A DNA stretch of 64,000 nt from JAAUTS01 sp034440395 (GCA_034440395.1 JAWXBW010000041.1:5528-69527); one strand, 5' to 3'. Shown: positions 26,827-35,565, counted from the first letter of the stretch. Numbers and translations are program-made. The notes: generated by a model from the letters alone, not told the origin.

Positions 26827-27985
26827 ACAATTACCTTCTGGCTTCATGTTTTACCTAGTAGCTGGAGAAGCCAGTGGGGATAAGCACGGAGCGGAATTAC
26901 TGCGGGAACTAAAGGTAACTTACCCCGAAGCTAACTTTGCTGGCGTAGGTGGGAGACATCTTAAGGCGGCAGGGCAGGATCAGCTTTTTGATCTAGCGGA
27001 ACATGCCGTCGTTGGATTGACTGATGTGCTCCTAAACTTTTTTAAGTTTAAGAAAATGTTTAATAAAGTTTTGCAGGATTTACAAGAAAAAAAGCCTGAA
27101 GTTTTAATCCTTATTGATTTTCCTGGCTTTAATCTAAGACTGCTTAATAAAGTTAAAGTGGCCTTACCTAATACGAAAGTAGTTTACTACATCAGCCCAC
27201 AGGTTTGGGCTTGGAAGGCGGGTCGGGCTAAAAAAATGGCAGAGCAGATCGACTTGCTACTTGTTATTTTTCCTTTTGAAAAAACGTGGTTTTCGGAAAG
27301 ATATCCAAAGTTTAACGTGCAGTGGATTGGGCATCCTATTTTAGATCGTTGGGATGTGCATAGAGCACAGACCCCGTGGGAAGATTTACCTAAACGAGTT
27401 ATGCTTTTACCGGGGAGTCGACGTAAAGAGATATCTAACCATCTACCGATTTTTTTAAAGACCGTTGAAGATCTGTCTGATTATTTTAACGATTTTGTTT
27501 ACACTATCTTAGCGGCTGATCCCGAGGCAGAGAAACTCATACGCAAAATTATCGTCGCAAACGAAGCGACTAATTTAAATATAGAAATCAGTTCTGGTTA
27601 CCAGTTAACCCACCTTAGCAAAGCGAAGTTGGCTTTAGTCGCATCAGGCACGGCCACGCTGGAATGCGCCCTTGCTGGAGTGCCTATGTTCGTGGTCTAT
27701 AAAACTAGTCCGATCACCTATTTTATTGGCCGACTTTTGGTTAAGCTGGAGTTTTTGAGCATGGTTAATTTAATTGCGGGGAAGAAAATTGTGCCAGAGT
27801 TCTTGCAGGGCAAGGCAAATTCTGAACATTTATATCAAGCCTCGAAAATGTTTTTGGAGTCTAATGAAGCGGCGGAGTCCATGCGCCGTAACTTGCGTGA
27901 TGTGGTTCAAGAGTTAGGCCAACCTGGAGCTAACAAGCAGGCCGTCATTAAGATAAGCGATTACTTGAAGAACGCCCTAGGCTAA
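26819..27985 (+). CDS. lpxB: Lipid-A-disaccharide synthase
   Basis: This 388-residue family-19 glycosyltransferase joins lipid X to UDP-diacylglucosamine. Signatures are LVAGEASGDKHGAELL at the N terminus, FAGVGGRHLKAAG, the LIDFPGFNLRL motif, YYISPQVWAWKAGR, and the C-terminal donor site with LLPGSRRKEI and ASGTATLECALAGVPM. Length is normal. It overlaps the preceding oxidoreductase by 8 bp. Confidence 0.97.
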   Translation: MSKQLPSGFMFYLVAGEASGDKHGAELLRELKVTYPEANFAGVGGRHLKAAGQDQLFDLAEHAVVGLTDVLLNFFKFKKMFNKVLQDLQEKKPEVLILIDFPGFNLRLLNKVKVALPNTKVVYYISPQVWAWKAGRAKKMAEQIDLLLVIFPFEKTWFSERYPKFNVQWIGHPILDRWDVHRAQTPWEDLPKRVMLLPGSRRKEISNHLPIFLKTVEDLSDYFNDFVYTILAADPEAEKLIRKIIVANEATNLNIEISSGYQLTHLSKAKLALVASGTATLECALAGVPMFVVYKTSPITYFIGRLLVKLEFLSMVNLIAGKKIVPEFLQGKANSEHLYQASKMFLESNEAAESMRRNLRDVVQELGQPGANKQAVIKISDYLKNALG

Positions 27986-28017
27986 GAAACCTATTTTGGT
28001 TCTGGCTTAAAGGCGGA

Positions 28018-28461
28018 ATGAATGTAACTTTAGGAATGATCTCTCGCCTTTTCGGATTGTCGCTTCTTTGCTTAGCTACCGTAGTTTTTGTATCATGTTC
28101 TACCCCCCAGACTCGTTCCAAGGAAAGAGCGGAGAGTTTTTCTCGTTTAACTAAAGTGGAGCAACGCACGGTGTTGGAGGGGCGTATTAAAGAGGGTATG
28201 ATTCAAGATGCCGTCTATATCGCCATGGGGAATCCCTCTCGCAAAAGCCGTGGACGGTTTGAAGGTAAAAGTACGGAGTCGTGGATCTATGGGCGTTTAG
28301 AGAGCTATAACATTCCTCGTTACCGTAGGGAATACATACGTGGTCCGCATGGGGAACTTTTTTCACGACATGTTTATGATCCCATTACGGAGTTTCGCAC
28401 AGTGGAGACTTTTGTCGTTTATTTTAATAATGGTCGGGTTATAGGTTGGCAAGAGTTATAG
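28018..28461 (+). CDS. Putative small lipoprotein, BamE/SmpA-like fold
   Basis: This 147-residue protein starts with a hydrophobic signal (SRLFGLSLLCLATVVFVSC) ending in a Cys that could be lipidated; the -3 residue, Phe, is less usual for a lipobox. After a charged linker, IKEGMIQDAVYIAMGNPSRK and ESWIYGRLES, then VVYFNNGRVIGW, match the pattern of BamE/SmpA-type domains (GM..dV...lG.P...W.Y...V.F..g.v). A role in outer membrane protein assembly is possible by fold only. It lies between lpxB and the NifS-like gene on the same strand. Confidence 0.6.
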   Translation: MNVTLGMISRLFGLSLLCLATVVFVSCSTPQTRSKERAESFSRLTKVEQRTVLEGRIKEGMIQDAVYIAMGNPSRKSRGRFEGKSTESWIYGRLESYNIPRYRREYIRGPHGELFSRHVYDPITEFRTVETFVVYFNNGRVIGWQEL

Positions 28462-28477
28462 TCTCTGCTGCTGTTTT

Positions 28478-29608
28478 ATGCCGAGACCTGTTATTAATCT
28501 GGACTTACTAAGCACTGCACCTTTACCTAAAAATGAGCCGACGGATCGTGATAGCCTAGACGAGGCACGGGAAGCGTTTCGTAAGCTGATAGGTGCGGCT
28601 TATGCTGATGAAATATTTTTTACATCCAGTGCCACAGAATCGGCAAACTGGGCTTTGAAAGGACTGGCGTGGCCAGCGGCGTTAAACGGGAAAAAGCATC
28701 TGGTTCTGTCCTGTGTTGAGCATCCAGCAGTAGAAGAATCCGCCCGATATTTAGAATCTACGGGGTGTAGCGTGGCACGTCTTGGCGTGGATGGATTTGG
28801 GCGGATTACTTTGGAGCACTTACAAAAAGCTTTGCAGCCGGACACCTTTTTAGTAGCTACCCACTTAGGAAATTACGATGTGGGGACGCTGCAACCTGTA
28901 CGAGAAATATCAGCAATATGTCAGGAGAAAAAAATTCCCTTTTTTTGTGATGCTTCTACTACGGGTGGATGGTTGCCGATCAATGTGCAGGAGTTGGGCT
29001 GTGATTTATTAAGTCTAGCTCCTCACCGCTTTTATGGGCCGCAGGGTGTGGGCGTGCTCTATGTGCGCCGTGGGTTGAAGCTGACACCTTTGATTCATGG
29101 CGGAAGACAGGAATTTCAGCAACGGGCAGGGATGGAAAACAGTCGAGGAGTTATTGGAGCGGGTCTAGCAGCTAAAATGGCGTGGGAAGCATTGCCTGAG
29201 CGATCAATAAAGTGTCGAGAATTACAAAGCCTTTTTTTAGAAAAGTTAGGTTCTGCAGTTACACAGTGGAAGTTGAACGGAGCATTCTCTGGCTCCGAAC
29301 GTGACCCGCATCATTTAAGTATTAGTTTCCTGCATGTGGAGGCAGAAGCGCTGGCCTTGCGCTTAGACTTGCGTGGGATAAAGGTGGGAGCAAACACGGG
29401 TTGCCGCACGAGGGAGCTGAGGACTTCACGCGTCTTAAATGTATTAGGGGTGGAGCTGGAATGGGCTTTGGGCACCGTCTTGATTGGGTTAAGCGATAAG
29501 TTGAGCGAGGAGGATGTATCTAGGGCGGTTGACGAAATAGCGATTGCCGTGGGCAAGTTACGAGGAATGTCATCGGCTTGGAAGGCGGAATCCGTAACTT
29601 CTTTGTAA
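28478..29608 (+). CDS. Class V aminotransferase/NifS-fold protein lacking the PLP lysine
   Basis: The 376-residue protein follows the cysteine desulfurase (NifS/IscS) fold: SATESANWALKG, CVEHPAV with the cofactor-stacking His (82), and FFCDAST with the Asp (158) that contacts the pyridine nitrogen. At the Schiff-base site the family has S-x-H-K-x-x-GPKG; here it reads LAPHRFYGPQGVG, with Arg184 in place of Lys. The codon is CGC, so this is not a one-base AAA/AGA change. The active-site Cys region (GANTGCRTRE) keeps a Cys. PLP chemistry as known would be blocked, so I regard it as a likely pseudoenzyme of unknown role. Confidence 0.75.
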   Translation: MPRPVINLDLLSTAPLPKNEPTDRDSLDEAREAFRKLIGAAYADEIFFTSSATESANWALKGLAWPAALNGKKHLVLSCVEHPAVEESARYLESTGCSVARLGVDGFGRITLEHLQKALQPDTFLVATHLGNYDVGTLQPVREISAICQEKKIPFFCDASTTGGWLPINVQELGCDLLSLAPHRFYGPQGVGVLYVRRGLKLTPLIHGGRQEFQQRAGMENSRGVIGAGLAAKMAWEALPERSIKCRELQSLFLEKLGSAVTQWKLNGAFSGSERDPHHLSISFLHVEAEALALRLDLRGIKVGANTGCRTRELRTSRVLNVLGVELEWALGTVLIGLSDKLSEEDVSRAVDEIAIAVGKLRGMSSAWKAESVTSL

Positions 29609-29867
29609 AATACAATTAAACTTGGGGTGGGTGCAGGCAAGGGAGGAGGAATTAAGAAGTGAGCAATATATTAAAATTGTCTCCGTGAAGATATTGTAAC
29701 TACTATCAATCCAGCCTCAAAAATATTTAATTATATGAGTTTATTCTGTCATATTATTTTAATTTATTTTTAACACTTAGATCCAAGGACTGACCCCATT
29801 TGCCCATTTTGTGGGATTTCCCCCTTAACGATTAAACGCAACGACTGGGAGCCAGAAGTCTGCGAGA
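29609..29867. other. AT-rich intergenic region between convergent genes
   Basis: No coding frame or RNA gene was recognised. Around 29780-29796 the minus strand reads ATGGGGTCAGTCCTTGG, a motif I associate with spacers near REP-associated (RAYT) transposases; a related stretch occurs at about 57444-57460. No transposase is present. No clear terminator is seen. Confidence 0.4.
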
Positions 29868-32843
29868 TTAGGGCGCGCGGGTTATCCTGAGGCGGAGAAA
29901 GCGTCTATCGGTGGGGGCGGGAGGTAGAATGACGGCGTCGTCGCGATAGGTGAGTCGCGTTGTGGCACCGTTGGGTGCACTATTGATGAGAGTGAACCCG
30001 GCGGCACTCCATGGTTGGGTGAGGTCGCTCACGGCTTCGGGAGTATAGATTAGGTCCATCGCGCCGAGGACGCGGGTGAAGGTGATGGTGAGCCGGCCGG
30101 CATCAAAGCCGAGTACTGGGTCGAGATTATCGTTCACCTTCGGATTACCGTTTAGTGCGTATTCCAAGAGAGTGTTGTAGGGGTCTCCATCGGAGCTGAC
30201 GAATTCTCCGCTGATCGCGGGATCGGCGAGATCCGAGGTAGTGAACTTCGCAAGCCGCCAAGCGTCCCAGCGAGATACCCCGTTTGCTACGATGATGTTG
30301 CGTTCGACGCTCGCGGTTTGACCGGCGGTATCCACCACGGTCATGCGCACGACATGCGCGCCGTTAGAAAGCACGGTAGTATCAAAAAGATTGTGCGCGC
30401 CGCCGATGTGATAATGTCCGCCCGGGGTGTTGTCCGTGTAAGCAAGAACGTTATTAACGTAGAACTCGCCTCGGACAGTGCGCACGTCGTCGAAGCCGTC
30501 ACCGAAGAACTCGGCATTGGCACCGGAAACGAACTCACCTTCGAAGGGCTGGGTGAGCGACGCGGTGGGGGGCTGGTCGGGGACGACGTTGATCGTGAAG
30601 CTTTGATTGGCGTTTGGCAGCGTGCCATTGGCGGCCCGCACGGTGGCATTAAAGAAACCCAGCGCGGACGGCGTCCATGTGATCACGCCGGTGGTTGAGG
30701 AAATGCTCATGCCGGTGGGAAAGTCGGTCAGGCTGAATGTGGAGGCCGGGTTGCCGTTGGCATTCACATCATAAGTGTAGGTGGCATTGATCACGGCAGA
30801 AACCGGGGCCGATGTTATGATCACGGGAGCGACGGAATCGTTGTCGGACGTAGTGACAGTGACTGTTCGGTTTGCGAACCCGGTTCCCGAAATCGTAATG
30901 ACGGCGGTGTCGGAAAGGGCGTCGGCGTCCTCAGCCGCGCTGATGGTTACGTTCTGCGGGGTGGAGAAGTTATTGGTATTAAAAATAAGGCTGTTGCCTC
31001 CGGTGACGGAGATGTCTGTGTCCCCGCTGGTGCGTGCGACGGTGAGGGTGGAGGAACTTAAGGGCGGACCGGTGAGGCTGATGGAGAAGGTGTTTGAAGA
31101 GCCTTCGTTGACGGTGAGCGAGGAGGTGGAGGGAGCAATTTCGGGGGTGTCGTTGTCGAGTGCAAACAGGGTCACAGTTTCGCTGGTGAGCGAGGCGGAG
31201 GAGACCGTGAAGACGGCGGTGTCGTCCGTCGCGTCGGCGTCCTCGGCGGCGTTGAGAAGGACGGTTTGCGGGGTGGCCCAGTTCGCCGGGGTAAAGGTGA
31301 GCGACGCGCCGCTGGTGATGGTGAGATCGGCATCTCCCGAGGTGCGCGCGATGTTGACCGTAGTATTGGAGGCGGGAGCGATGGCGAGGCGGACGTTGAA
31401 CGCGATCCGGGCGCCTTCGTCAGTTTGGCGTTGAGTGGGGGTGACGATGAGCCCCTGTGTGATTCGGTTGAAAGCGTAGCGGAGGATCGTTCCGTTAATG
31501 CGAAGGCCGTAAAGCGCACCATCCGGACCGACCGACATATCAACTGCACCGCCGAGGTCGGTGGCGAAGTAGTGGACGCTCGTCACGTTATTGGAGGCAT
31601 CGAGGGTAGAGCGAATCACCCGGCCTGAGTTGTAATCACAGAAGAAGAAATTGCCGCGATAGGCAGCGGGGACGGCAGTGGTGTCGAGGAAGGTGGCGCC
31701 GGTGATGGACCCGCCGATGTTGAGCGTTTGGGCTGAGCCGCTACCACTAGTTTCATTGGCACCGGTTTGGTCATAAGTGAAGGTTGACACACTCGAAGTG
31801 CCGGTGATGAAGAAAGTCCCGTTAAAGGAGGAGTTTGCGACTCCGGTAAGAGCGAAGCGTTCTCCCCGGCGGAAGCCGTGTGCGCCGGTCGTTGTGAGGG
31901 TGACGACATTTCCCGACCTGACGGCACCGAAGGCGGCGATGTTACGAGTGTCCGAGCCGTTGGTCCTGTATTTAATGATTGGCGTGATGTATTGGGCGTA
32001 GGGCGAGGGGCTGCCGGAGGGGATTGCGTTCTCGTTTCGCGCTGTGGTGTAGCCGCTATTATCTCCGCGCCCGACTGTGAACACCTGCTCGTAGTTATCG
32101 CCGGCTACATTCACCCAAAGAGCACCGGTTCCCGGCTGAAAAGTGAACGTGAAGGGATTCCTCAAGCCACCGGCGTAGATGTAATCATTGCGCCCTCCCG
32201 GGCCGTCGGCGAACGGGTTGTCCGAGGGGACAGTTCCGTCGCGGTTGGCGCGTCCGACTTTGGAGGCAAGGTTCGATGTATCAAGGCCCACACCCGTGAA
32301 ATTTCCGAGATCGCCAATCGCCCAATAAAGCTTGCCGTCGCGCCCGATGCCTACCGCGCCGCCATCGTGATTGTTTCCCACCGTGGGTAAGCCGGCCATG
32401 ATGACGGTGCGGTTTGTGCCGATATTCCCGGAGGCGGTGTAGCGGATAATGCGTTGTTCACTACTGGAGGCGGTCGCAAAAAAGTAAACGTAGCCATTTG
32501 TCGCGAACCCCGGATCGAAGGCCATTCCGATCAATCCACATTCGCTATTGGTGAACACAGTCTCGGTCGCAAATGGAGTAGGGAGCAAAGATCCATTCGC
32601 AAAGACCCGGATGGCCCCGTCTTTCAAAATTACGAAGAGCCGCCCCGATCCATCTGGTGCCCAGTCCATCCCTGTTGCGCTGAGAAAACTGGGAGCCGAA
32701 TAGTAAGTGGACTCGGTAAAATTCCCGTCGGAGACCGCCGCCTTTACGTGGCCGCAGGCGAACAGTGAAAGGAGGAGCGCAAGGCATGGGTATCCAGTAG
32801 GATGTTGGAGCATGTGGAACTGTAGCCTTGATTTGTGGGTCAT
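29868..32843 (-). CDS. Large secreted PQQ sugar dehydrogenase-like multidomain protein
   Basis: The 991-residue protein has a signal peptide (CLALLLSLFACGHVKA, then AVS) and then a glucose/sorbosone dehydrogenase-like beta-propeller (about 40-450; FVILKDGAIRVF, GLIGMAFDPGF, HDGGAVGIGRDGKLYWAIGD, YAGGLRNPF). About 70 residues starting at AAFGAVRSGNVVTLTTTGAHGF appear inserted in the propeller. Two tandem repeats follow (TVNIARTSGDADLTIT and TVARTSGDTDISVT, each ending DND; Calx-beta-like), then an Ig-like PxxTY domain, a second Ig-like domain, and a C-terminal module with WDAWRLAKFTTSDLADPAISG and NTLLEYALNGNP, seen often in Verrucomicrobiota. Its base composition is clearly more GC-rich than its neighbours. 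An alternative ATG is at 32813. Substrate unknown. Confidence 0.8.
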   Translation of the reverse strand: MTHKSRLQFHMLQHPTGYPCLALLLSLFACGHVKAAVSDGNFTESTYYSAPSFLSATGMDWAPDGSGRLFVILKDGAIRVFANGSLLPTPFATETVFTNSECGLIGMAFDPGFATNGYVYFFATASSSEQRIIRYTASGNIGTNRTVIMAGLPTVGNNHDGGAVGIGRDGKLYWAIGDLGNFTGVGLDTSNLASKVGRANRDGTVPSDNPFADGPGGRNDYIYAGGLRNPFTFTFQPGTGALWVNVAGDNYEQVFTVGRGDNSGYTTARNENAIPSGSPSPYAQYITPIIKYRTNGSDTRNIAAFGAVRSGNVVTLTTTGAHGFRRGERFALTGVANSSFNGTFFITGTSSVSTFTYDQTGANETSGSGSAQTLNIGGSITGATFLDTTAVPAAYRGNFFFCDYNSGRVIRSTLDASNNVTSVHYFATDLGGAVDMSVGPDGALYGLRINGTILRYAFNRITQGLIVTPTQRQTDEGARIAFNVRLAIAPASNTTVNIARTSGDADLTITSGASLTFTPANWATPQTVLLNAAEDADATDDTAVFTVSSASLTSETVTLFALDNDTPEIAPSTSSLTVNEGSSNTFSISLTGPPLSSSTLTVARTSGDTDISVTGGNSLIFNTNNFSTPQNVTISAAEDADALSDTAVITISGTGFANRTVTVTTSDNDSVAPVIITSAPVSAVINATYTYDVNANGNPASTFSLTDFPTGMSISSTTGVITWTPSALGFFNATVRAANGTLPNANQSFTINVVPDQPPTASLTQPFEGEFVSGANAEFFGDGFDDVRTVRGEFYVNNVLAYTDNTPGGHYHIGGAHNLFDTTVLSNGAHVVRMTVVDTAGQTASVERNIIVANGVSRWDAWRLAKFTTSDLADPAISGEFVSSDGDPYNTLLEYALNGNPKVNDNLDPVLGFDAGRLTITFTRVLGAMDLIYTPEAVSDLTQPWSAAGFTLINSAPNGATTRLTYRDDAVILPPAPTDRRFLRLRITRAP

Positions 32844-32961
32844 GCAACTTGGAAAGAGATTTTTTTGAGTCCATTTGCGCTGCTCGGATTCAAAAGTGTG
32901 AATAACCTTATTTTAAAGGAATATTTTTAGAAAAATTTTCGGCTGTTGTTGGGGTCAGCAA

Positions 32962-32980
32962 CCCCGACAAAAGGTCGGGG
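32962..32980. repeat. Perfect GC-rich hairpin
   Basis: CCCCGAC-AAAAG-GTCGGGG forms a perfect 7-bp stem with a 5-base loop. The left arm can also pair with an upstream GGGGT (32951-32955) through ACCCC (32961-32965), so two mutually exclusive hairpins are possible. There is no T-run after it on either strand. It could be a transposable-element end or a structured leader; function unknown. Confidence 0.5.
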
Positions 32981-33020
32981 CGGGCGTGTCTTAAGTCGCA
33001 AGGGAAAAGTTAGGATTTTT

Positions 33021-33173
33021 CTATAATATATTAGCTAGCATGATGAGCTTAAGCATGAGGACGATGGGAGCAATTTTCTTAACCTTACCCTTAGCTATTA
33101 GGCGTTATTAGAGAGCTTTGAGGATGGGATTGTAGCGAGAAGCCACCAGAGCAGCAATGTCAACGAAAGTCGC
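33021..33173 (-). pseudogene. Relic of an IS110/IS116/IS902-type transposase, C-terminal fragment
   Basis: Read on the minus strand, about 50 codons give IAALVASRYNPILKAL, two in-frame TAA stops, then RLIAKGKVKKIAPIVLMLKLIMLANIL and a TAG. This matches the C-terminal transposase_20 tail of IS110-family transposases (pattern aaLvA.R.NP.lKaf..RL...GK.kK.A..a.mrKLl..lna.l). Only the last part of the gene remains, and the two nonsense codons show that it is dead. It abuts the DUF5615 relic. Confidence 0.7.
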
Positions 33174-33204
33174 TTTTTAAAATTAGGTTTAACTAGTTCA
33201 AAAA

Positions 33205-33549
33205 TCATGCTATTTTGTTATTTCTGTTTTCTCTCACTTCAACCAAATAATCGCCCGGCTCTAGCCGTTAAATAATTACTGGCCAAAGTAGTAGTAGCCA
33301 CGACAACAGAGCTTGATTAGACGAATTCTTAACTATACGACTATTGGTGCGATAGGGCTAGCAAGTTGGCTTTCCGCAAAGTCCTAATCTTTTGTGACTA
33401 TTATCATTTGGTTGCTTAATGCGTAATTCCATAGGACAGAGTCGTCAGCTTGTCTTAGGCTGAGTTCTCTGACAGCTTTTGCATCGAATGCAGTCTCGCA
33501 TAATGCTTGAGCCAAAAGGGGGGTAACTGCTATCAACTAGGAATTTCAA
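33205..33549 (-). pseudogene. Relic of a DUF5615 (PIN-like) toxin-type gene
   Basis: A 345 bp stretch, close to the normal length of the family, encodes a decayed DUF5615 protein on the minus strand. It starts TTG-KFLVDSSYPP, changes frame, continues LAQALCETAFDAKAVRELS, then ADDSVLWNYALSNQMIIVTKD, a TAG and DFAESQLASP. After another frame change it reads SNQALLSWLLLL, a TAA, and RLEPGDYLVEVREN. Two frameshifts and three nonsense codons are visible. The TTG overlaps the TGA of the DUF433 relic upstream, the normal operon layout of these pairs. Confidence 0.75.
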
Positions 33550-33731
33550 CTTGGTCTCAATACGCTATGATTAGCTTGAGCAGAGACATATTGCAGGAAA
33601 GCTCGAATATCCTCGGATTCAACGTCACTATAATCTTGCAGAATTTCTTTTTCCGCAACACCAGCGGCTAGCAGATCAATCACATCTACCACTCGGTTAC
33701 GCATTCCTTGAATACAGAGCCAACCTCCAAT
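33546..33731 (-). pseudogene. Relic of a DUF433 antitoxin-type gene
   Basis: On the minus strand 61 codons encode GGWLCIQGMRNRVVDVIDLLAAGVAEKEILQDY and SDVESEDIRAFLQYVSAQ, which follows the DUF433 pattern (GGKPCIRGTRI.V.DvldlLAaG.s.eEIL.dyPdl..edIraaL.YA). The N terminus is lost: an in-frame TAG stands directly upstream at about 33732-33734, and the start region appears shifted to another frame. DUF433 proteins are predicted antitoxins paired with DUF5615. Confidence 0.75.
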
Positions 33732-33936
33732 CTAAAAAACCCGCTGCTTGCATTCTGTCTAATCGACCTCAGTTTTTACGGATGTACTTTGTGGCTACTC
33801 AAAACTGTGGAATCTAGCTGCACGACACCAGCGAACGGCTAAGCCAGTTTACCGTTATTCCCCATCCCCAAGCTAGCGCCGCTGAGCATGAGTCTACGCA
33901 CTTGCTCTTGGGATATGTTTCCTTTAAAGATTAGCG
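33732..33936. other. Non-coding stretch upstream of lnt, possible further relic
   Basis: No gene can be supported. On the minus strand a codon-like stretch (33776-33925) reads GNISQEQVRRLMLSGASLGMG, a stop, then PFAGVVQLDSTVLSS; I do not recognise it. Together with the three relics downstream it suggests an old accessory insertion between the secreted protein and lnt. Confidence 0.35.
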
Positions 33937-35508
33937 GTGTTTTTACGATTTTCCCCTTACGTCTTAGCTTTAGTTAGTGGTTTACTATTGAGTTTAGGCT
34001 TTGCTCCTTACGATCAGGCTTGGGCAGGTTGGATCGCCTTGGTGCCGTTAGCAATGGTACCTTTTCTCTTCAAGATTTCTTGGAAGGAAGCTTTAGCCGT
34101 GGGCTTCGTTTTTGGATTAGCATTTTTTGGGTTTACTTTTTTTTGGCTGACGGAAGTTACGGGCGCTGGGTGGGTGGCCGTGGTGGCAATTTTAGCTCTT
34201 TATCCCGCCCTCTGGTCTCTTGCTTGGTTGTGGATCACTAAGCCGCTGCCGCAGGAACTTACGTCCACCTATAATCTATCCCGGGCCTTGTTGGGCTCCT
34301 GTGCGTGGGTCATTACGGAGTGGTTGCGCGGATGGGTTTTAACGGGGTTTCCTTGGAATCATCTCGGGGTAACGCAGGCTAAGATGGTTGCAATCATTCA
34401 AGTAGCGGATTTAGGTGGTGTCCTCATGGTTTCTTGGTTGGTGATATTATTGAATTTAATTTTGGCTTTGACCTTTCTGCGGGTACACCGCGAAGTGACG
34501 CAAAAGCAAAAAGCTCGCTCGCATTATGATTTCAGTCTTTGTCTTGTGCTGCTGGCTTTGGCCTTTGGTTACGGGGCTCGTGCTGTATTTGACCGACCTA
34601 AGCCCGTGCAGAACTTGAGCTATTTGGCGGTGCAGCCCGATCTACCGCAAGACCCTTGGGGTGAAGGAGTCTCCTTGCAAGAAGCGGTTAACCGTATGGC
34701 GCAACTGACGTTGACCGGCCTATCGAGCTTGAGTAAGCAGGATCCAGGAATAATTATCTGGCCGGAGACGCCGGTGGGGCAGCAAATTTTAACGGATCCT
34801 ATTTTTAGAAACTTTTTAGAATTTATTACAGAAGAGTCTGGTCAGGCTTTTCTTTTTGGCACGAATCGTATTGAGGGTGAAGAAGTTTATAATAGCGTCA
34901 TGCTATATCAGCCTGGTGGCGAAGAACCGGAAGTTTACCGTAAACAGCATCTCGTGATTATGGGGGAATACGTGCCTTTAGGTGATGCGATACCTTGGTT
35001 GAGAAAACTCGTTCCCCTCGGCATTGATTACTCATCTGGCAAGACGTCAAACATCCTCACTTTAAGGCAGCCTCTGGTGTATTTGGCTCCGTTGATTTGT
35101 TTTGAAGACACCGTAGTTTCCGTGGTGAGGCGTTTCATGAAAAATCAAAAGGTTGACCTTTTCGTGAACATGACGAACGACGGTTGGTTTAGGCGTTCAC
35201 CGCAATCACGCCAACACATCAATAATGCCCTATTCCGGTGCGTGGAATTCAGGAGGCCTATGATCCGTGTTTCTAACAACGGGGTGACGGCGGTTATTAA
35301 TGAAAAGGGAGTCGTTTGGGAGCTGTTACAAGATCCTATCACGGGCTCAATATTTGAGGCTGGTGTGATGAAAGGATTTATCCCCATTCCAGCTAGGGTG
35401 AACACAGTTTACGCACATTATGGAGATTGGGTAGTGGGAGTTTCAGCTTTGGCTCTAGGATATTTTTATTTAAGGACGAGAAAGAGTAGGCACAAACTTA
35501 AGAATTAA
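33937..35508 (+). CDS. lnt: Apolipoprotein N-acyltransferase
   Basis: This 523-residue inner-membrane enzyme adds the third acyl chain to lipoproteins. Several N-terminal membrane helices (LALVSGLLLSLGFAPY onward) precede a periplasmic nitrilase domain with the catalytic triad Glu277 (WPETP), Lys336 (YRKQHLV) and Cys388 (LICFED), followed by a C-terminal helix (VGVSALALGYFYL). The start is GTG at 33937; there is no clear Shine-Dalgarno site. It heads a plus-strand run with prfB and trp genes. With LpxI/LpxB it shows a Gram-negative envelope. Confidence 0.95.
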   Translation: MFLRFSPYVLALVSGLLLSLGFAPYDQAWAGWIALVPLAMVPFLFKISWKEALAVGFVFGLAFFGFTFFWLTEVTGAGWVAVVAILALYPALWSLAWLWITKPLPQELTSTYNLSRALLGSCAWVITEWLRGWVLTGFPWNHLGVTQAKMVAIIQVADLGGVLMVSWLVILLNLILALTFLRVHREVTQKQKARSHYDFSLCLVLLALAFGYGARAVFDRPKPVQNLSYLAVQPDLPQDPWGEGVSLQEAVNRMAQLTLTGLSSLSKQDPGIIIWPETPVGQQILTDPIFRNFLEFITEESGQAFLFGTNRIEGEEVYNSVMLYQPGGEEPEVYRKQHLVIMGEYVPLGDAIPWLRKLVPLGIDYSSGKTSNILTLRQPLVYLAPLICFEDTVVSVVRRFMKNQKVDLFVNMTNDGWFRRSPQSRQHINNALFRCVEFRRPMIRVSNNGVTAVINEKGVVWELLQDPITGSIFEAGVMKGFIPIPARVNTVYAHYGDWVVGVSALALGYFYLRTRKSRHKLKN

Positions 35509-35565
35509 GTTTTTTCTAAATTCCTGACTTGGCACTCAAGGATAGATGAGTTACTTTTTTGCCTT

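Noticed and set aside
30781..31434. 217-codon plus-strand frame inside the secreted protein gene
   Set aside because: Antisense shadow of GC-rich, repetitive coding DNA. Its Val/Ser/Thr-rich translation mirrors the beta repeats of the real gene and no domain is recognisable.
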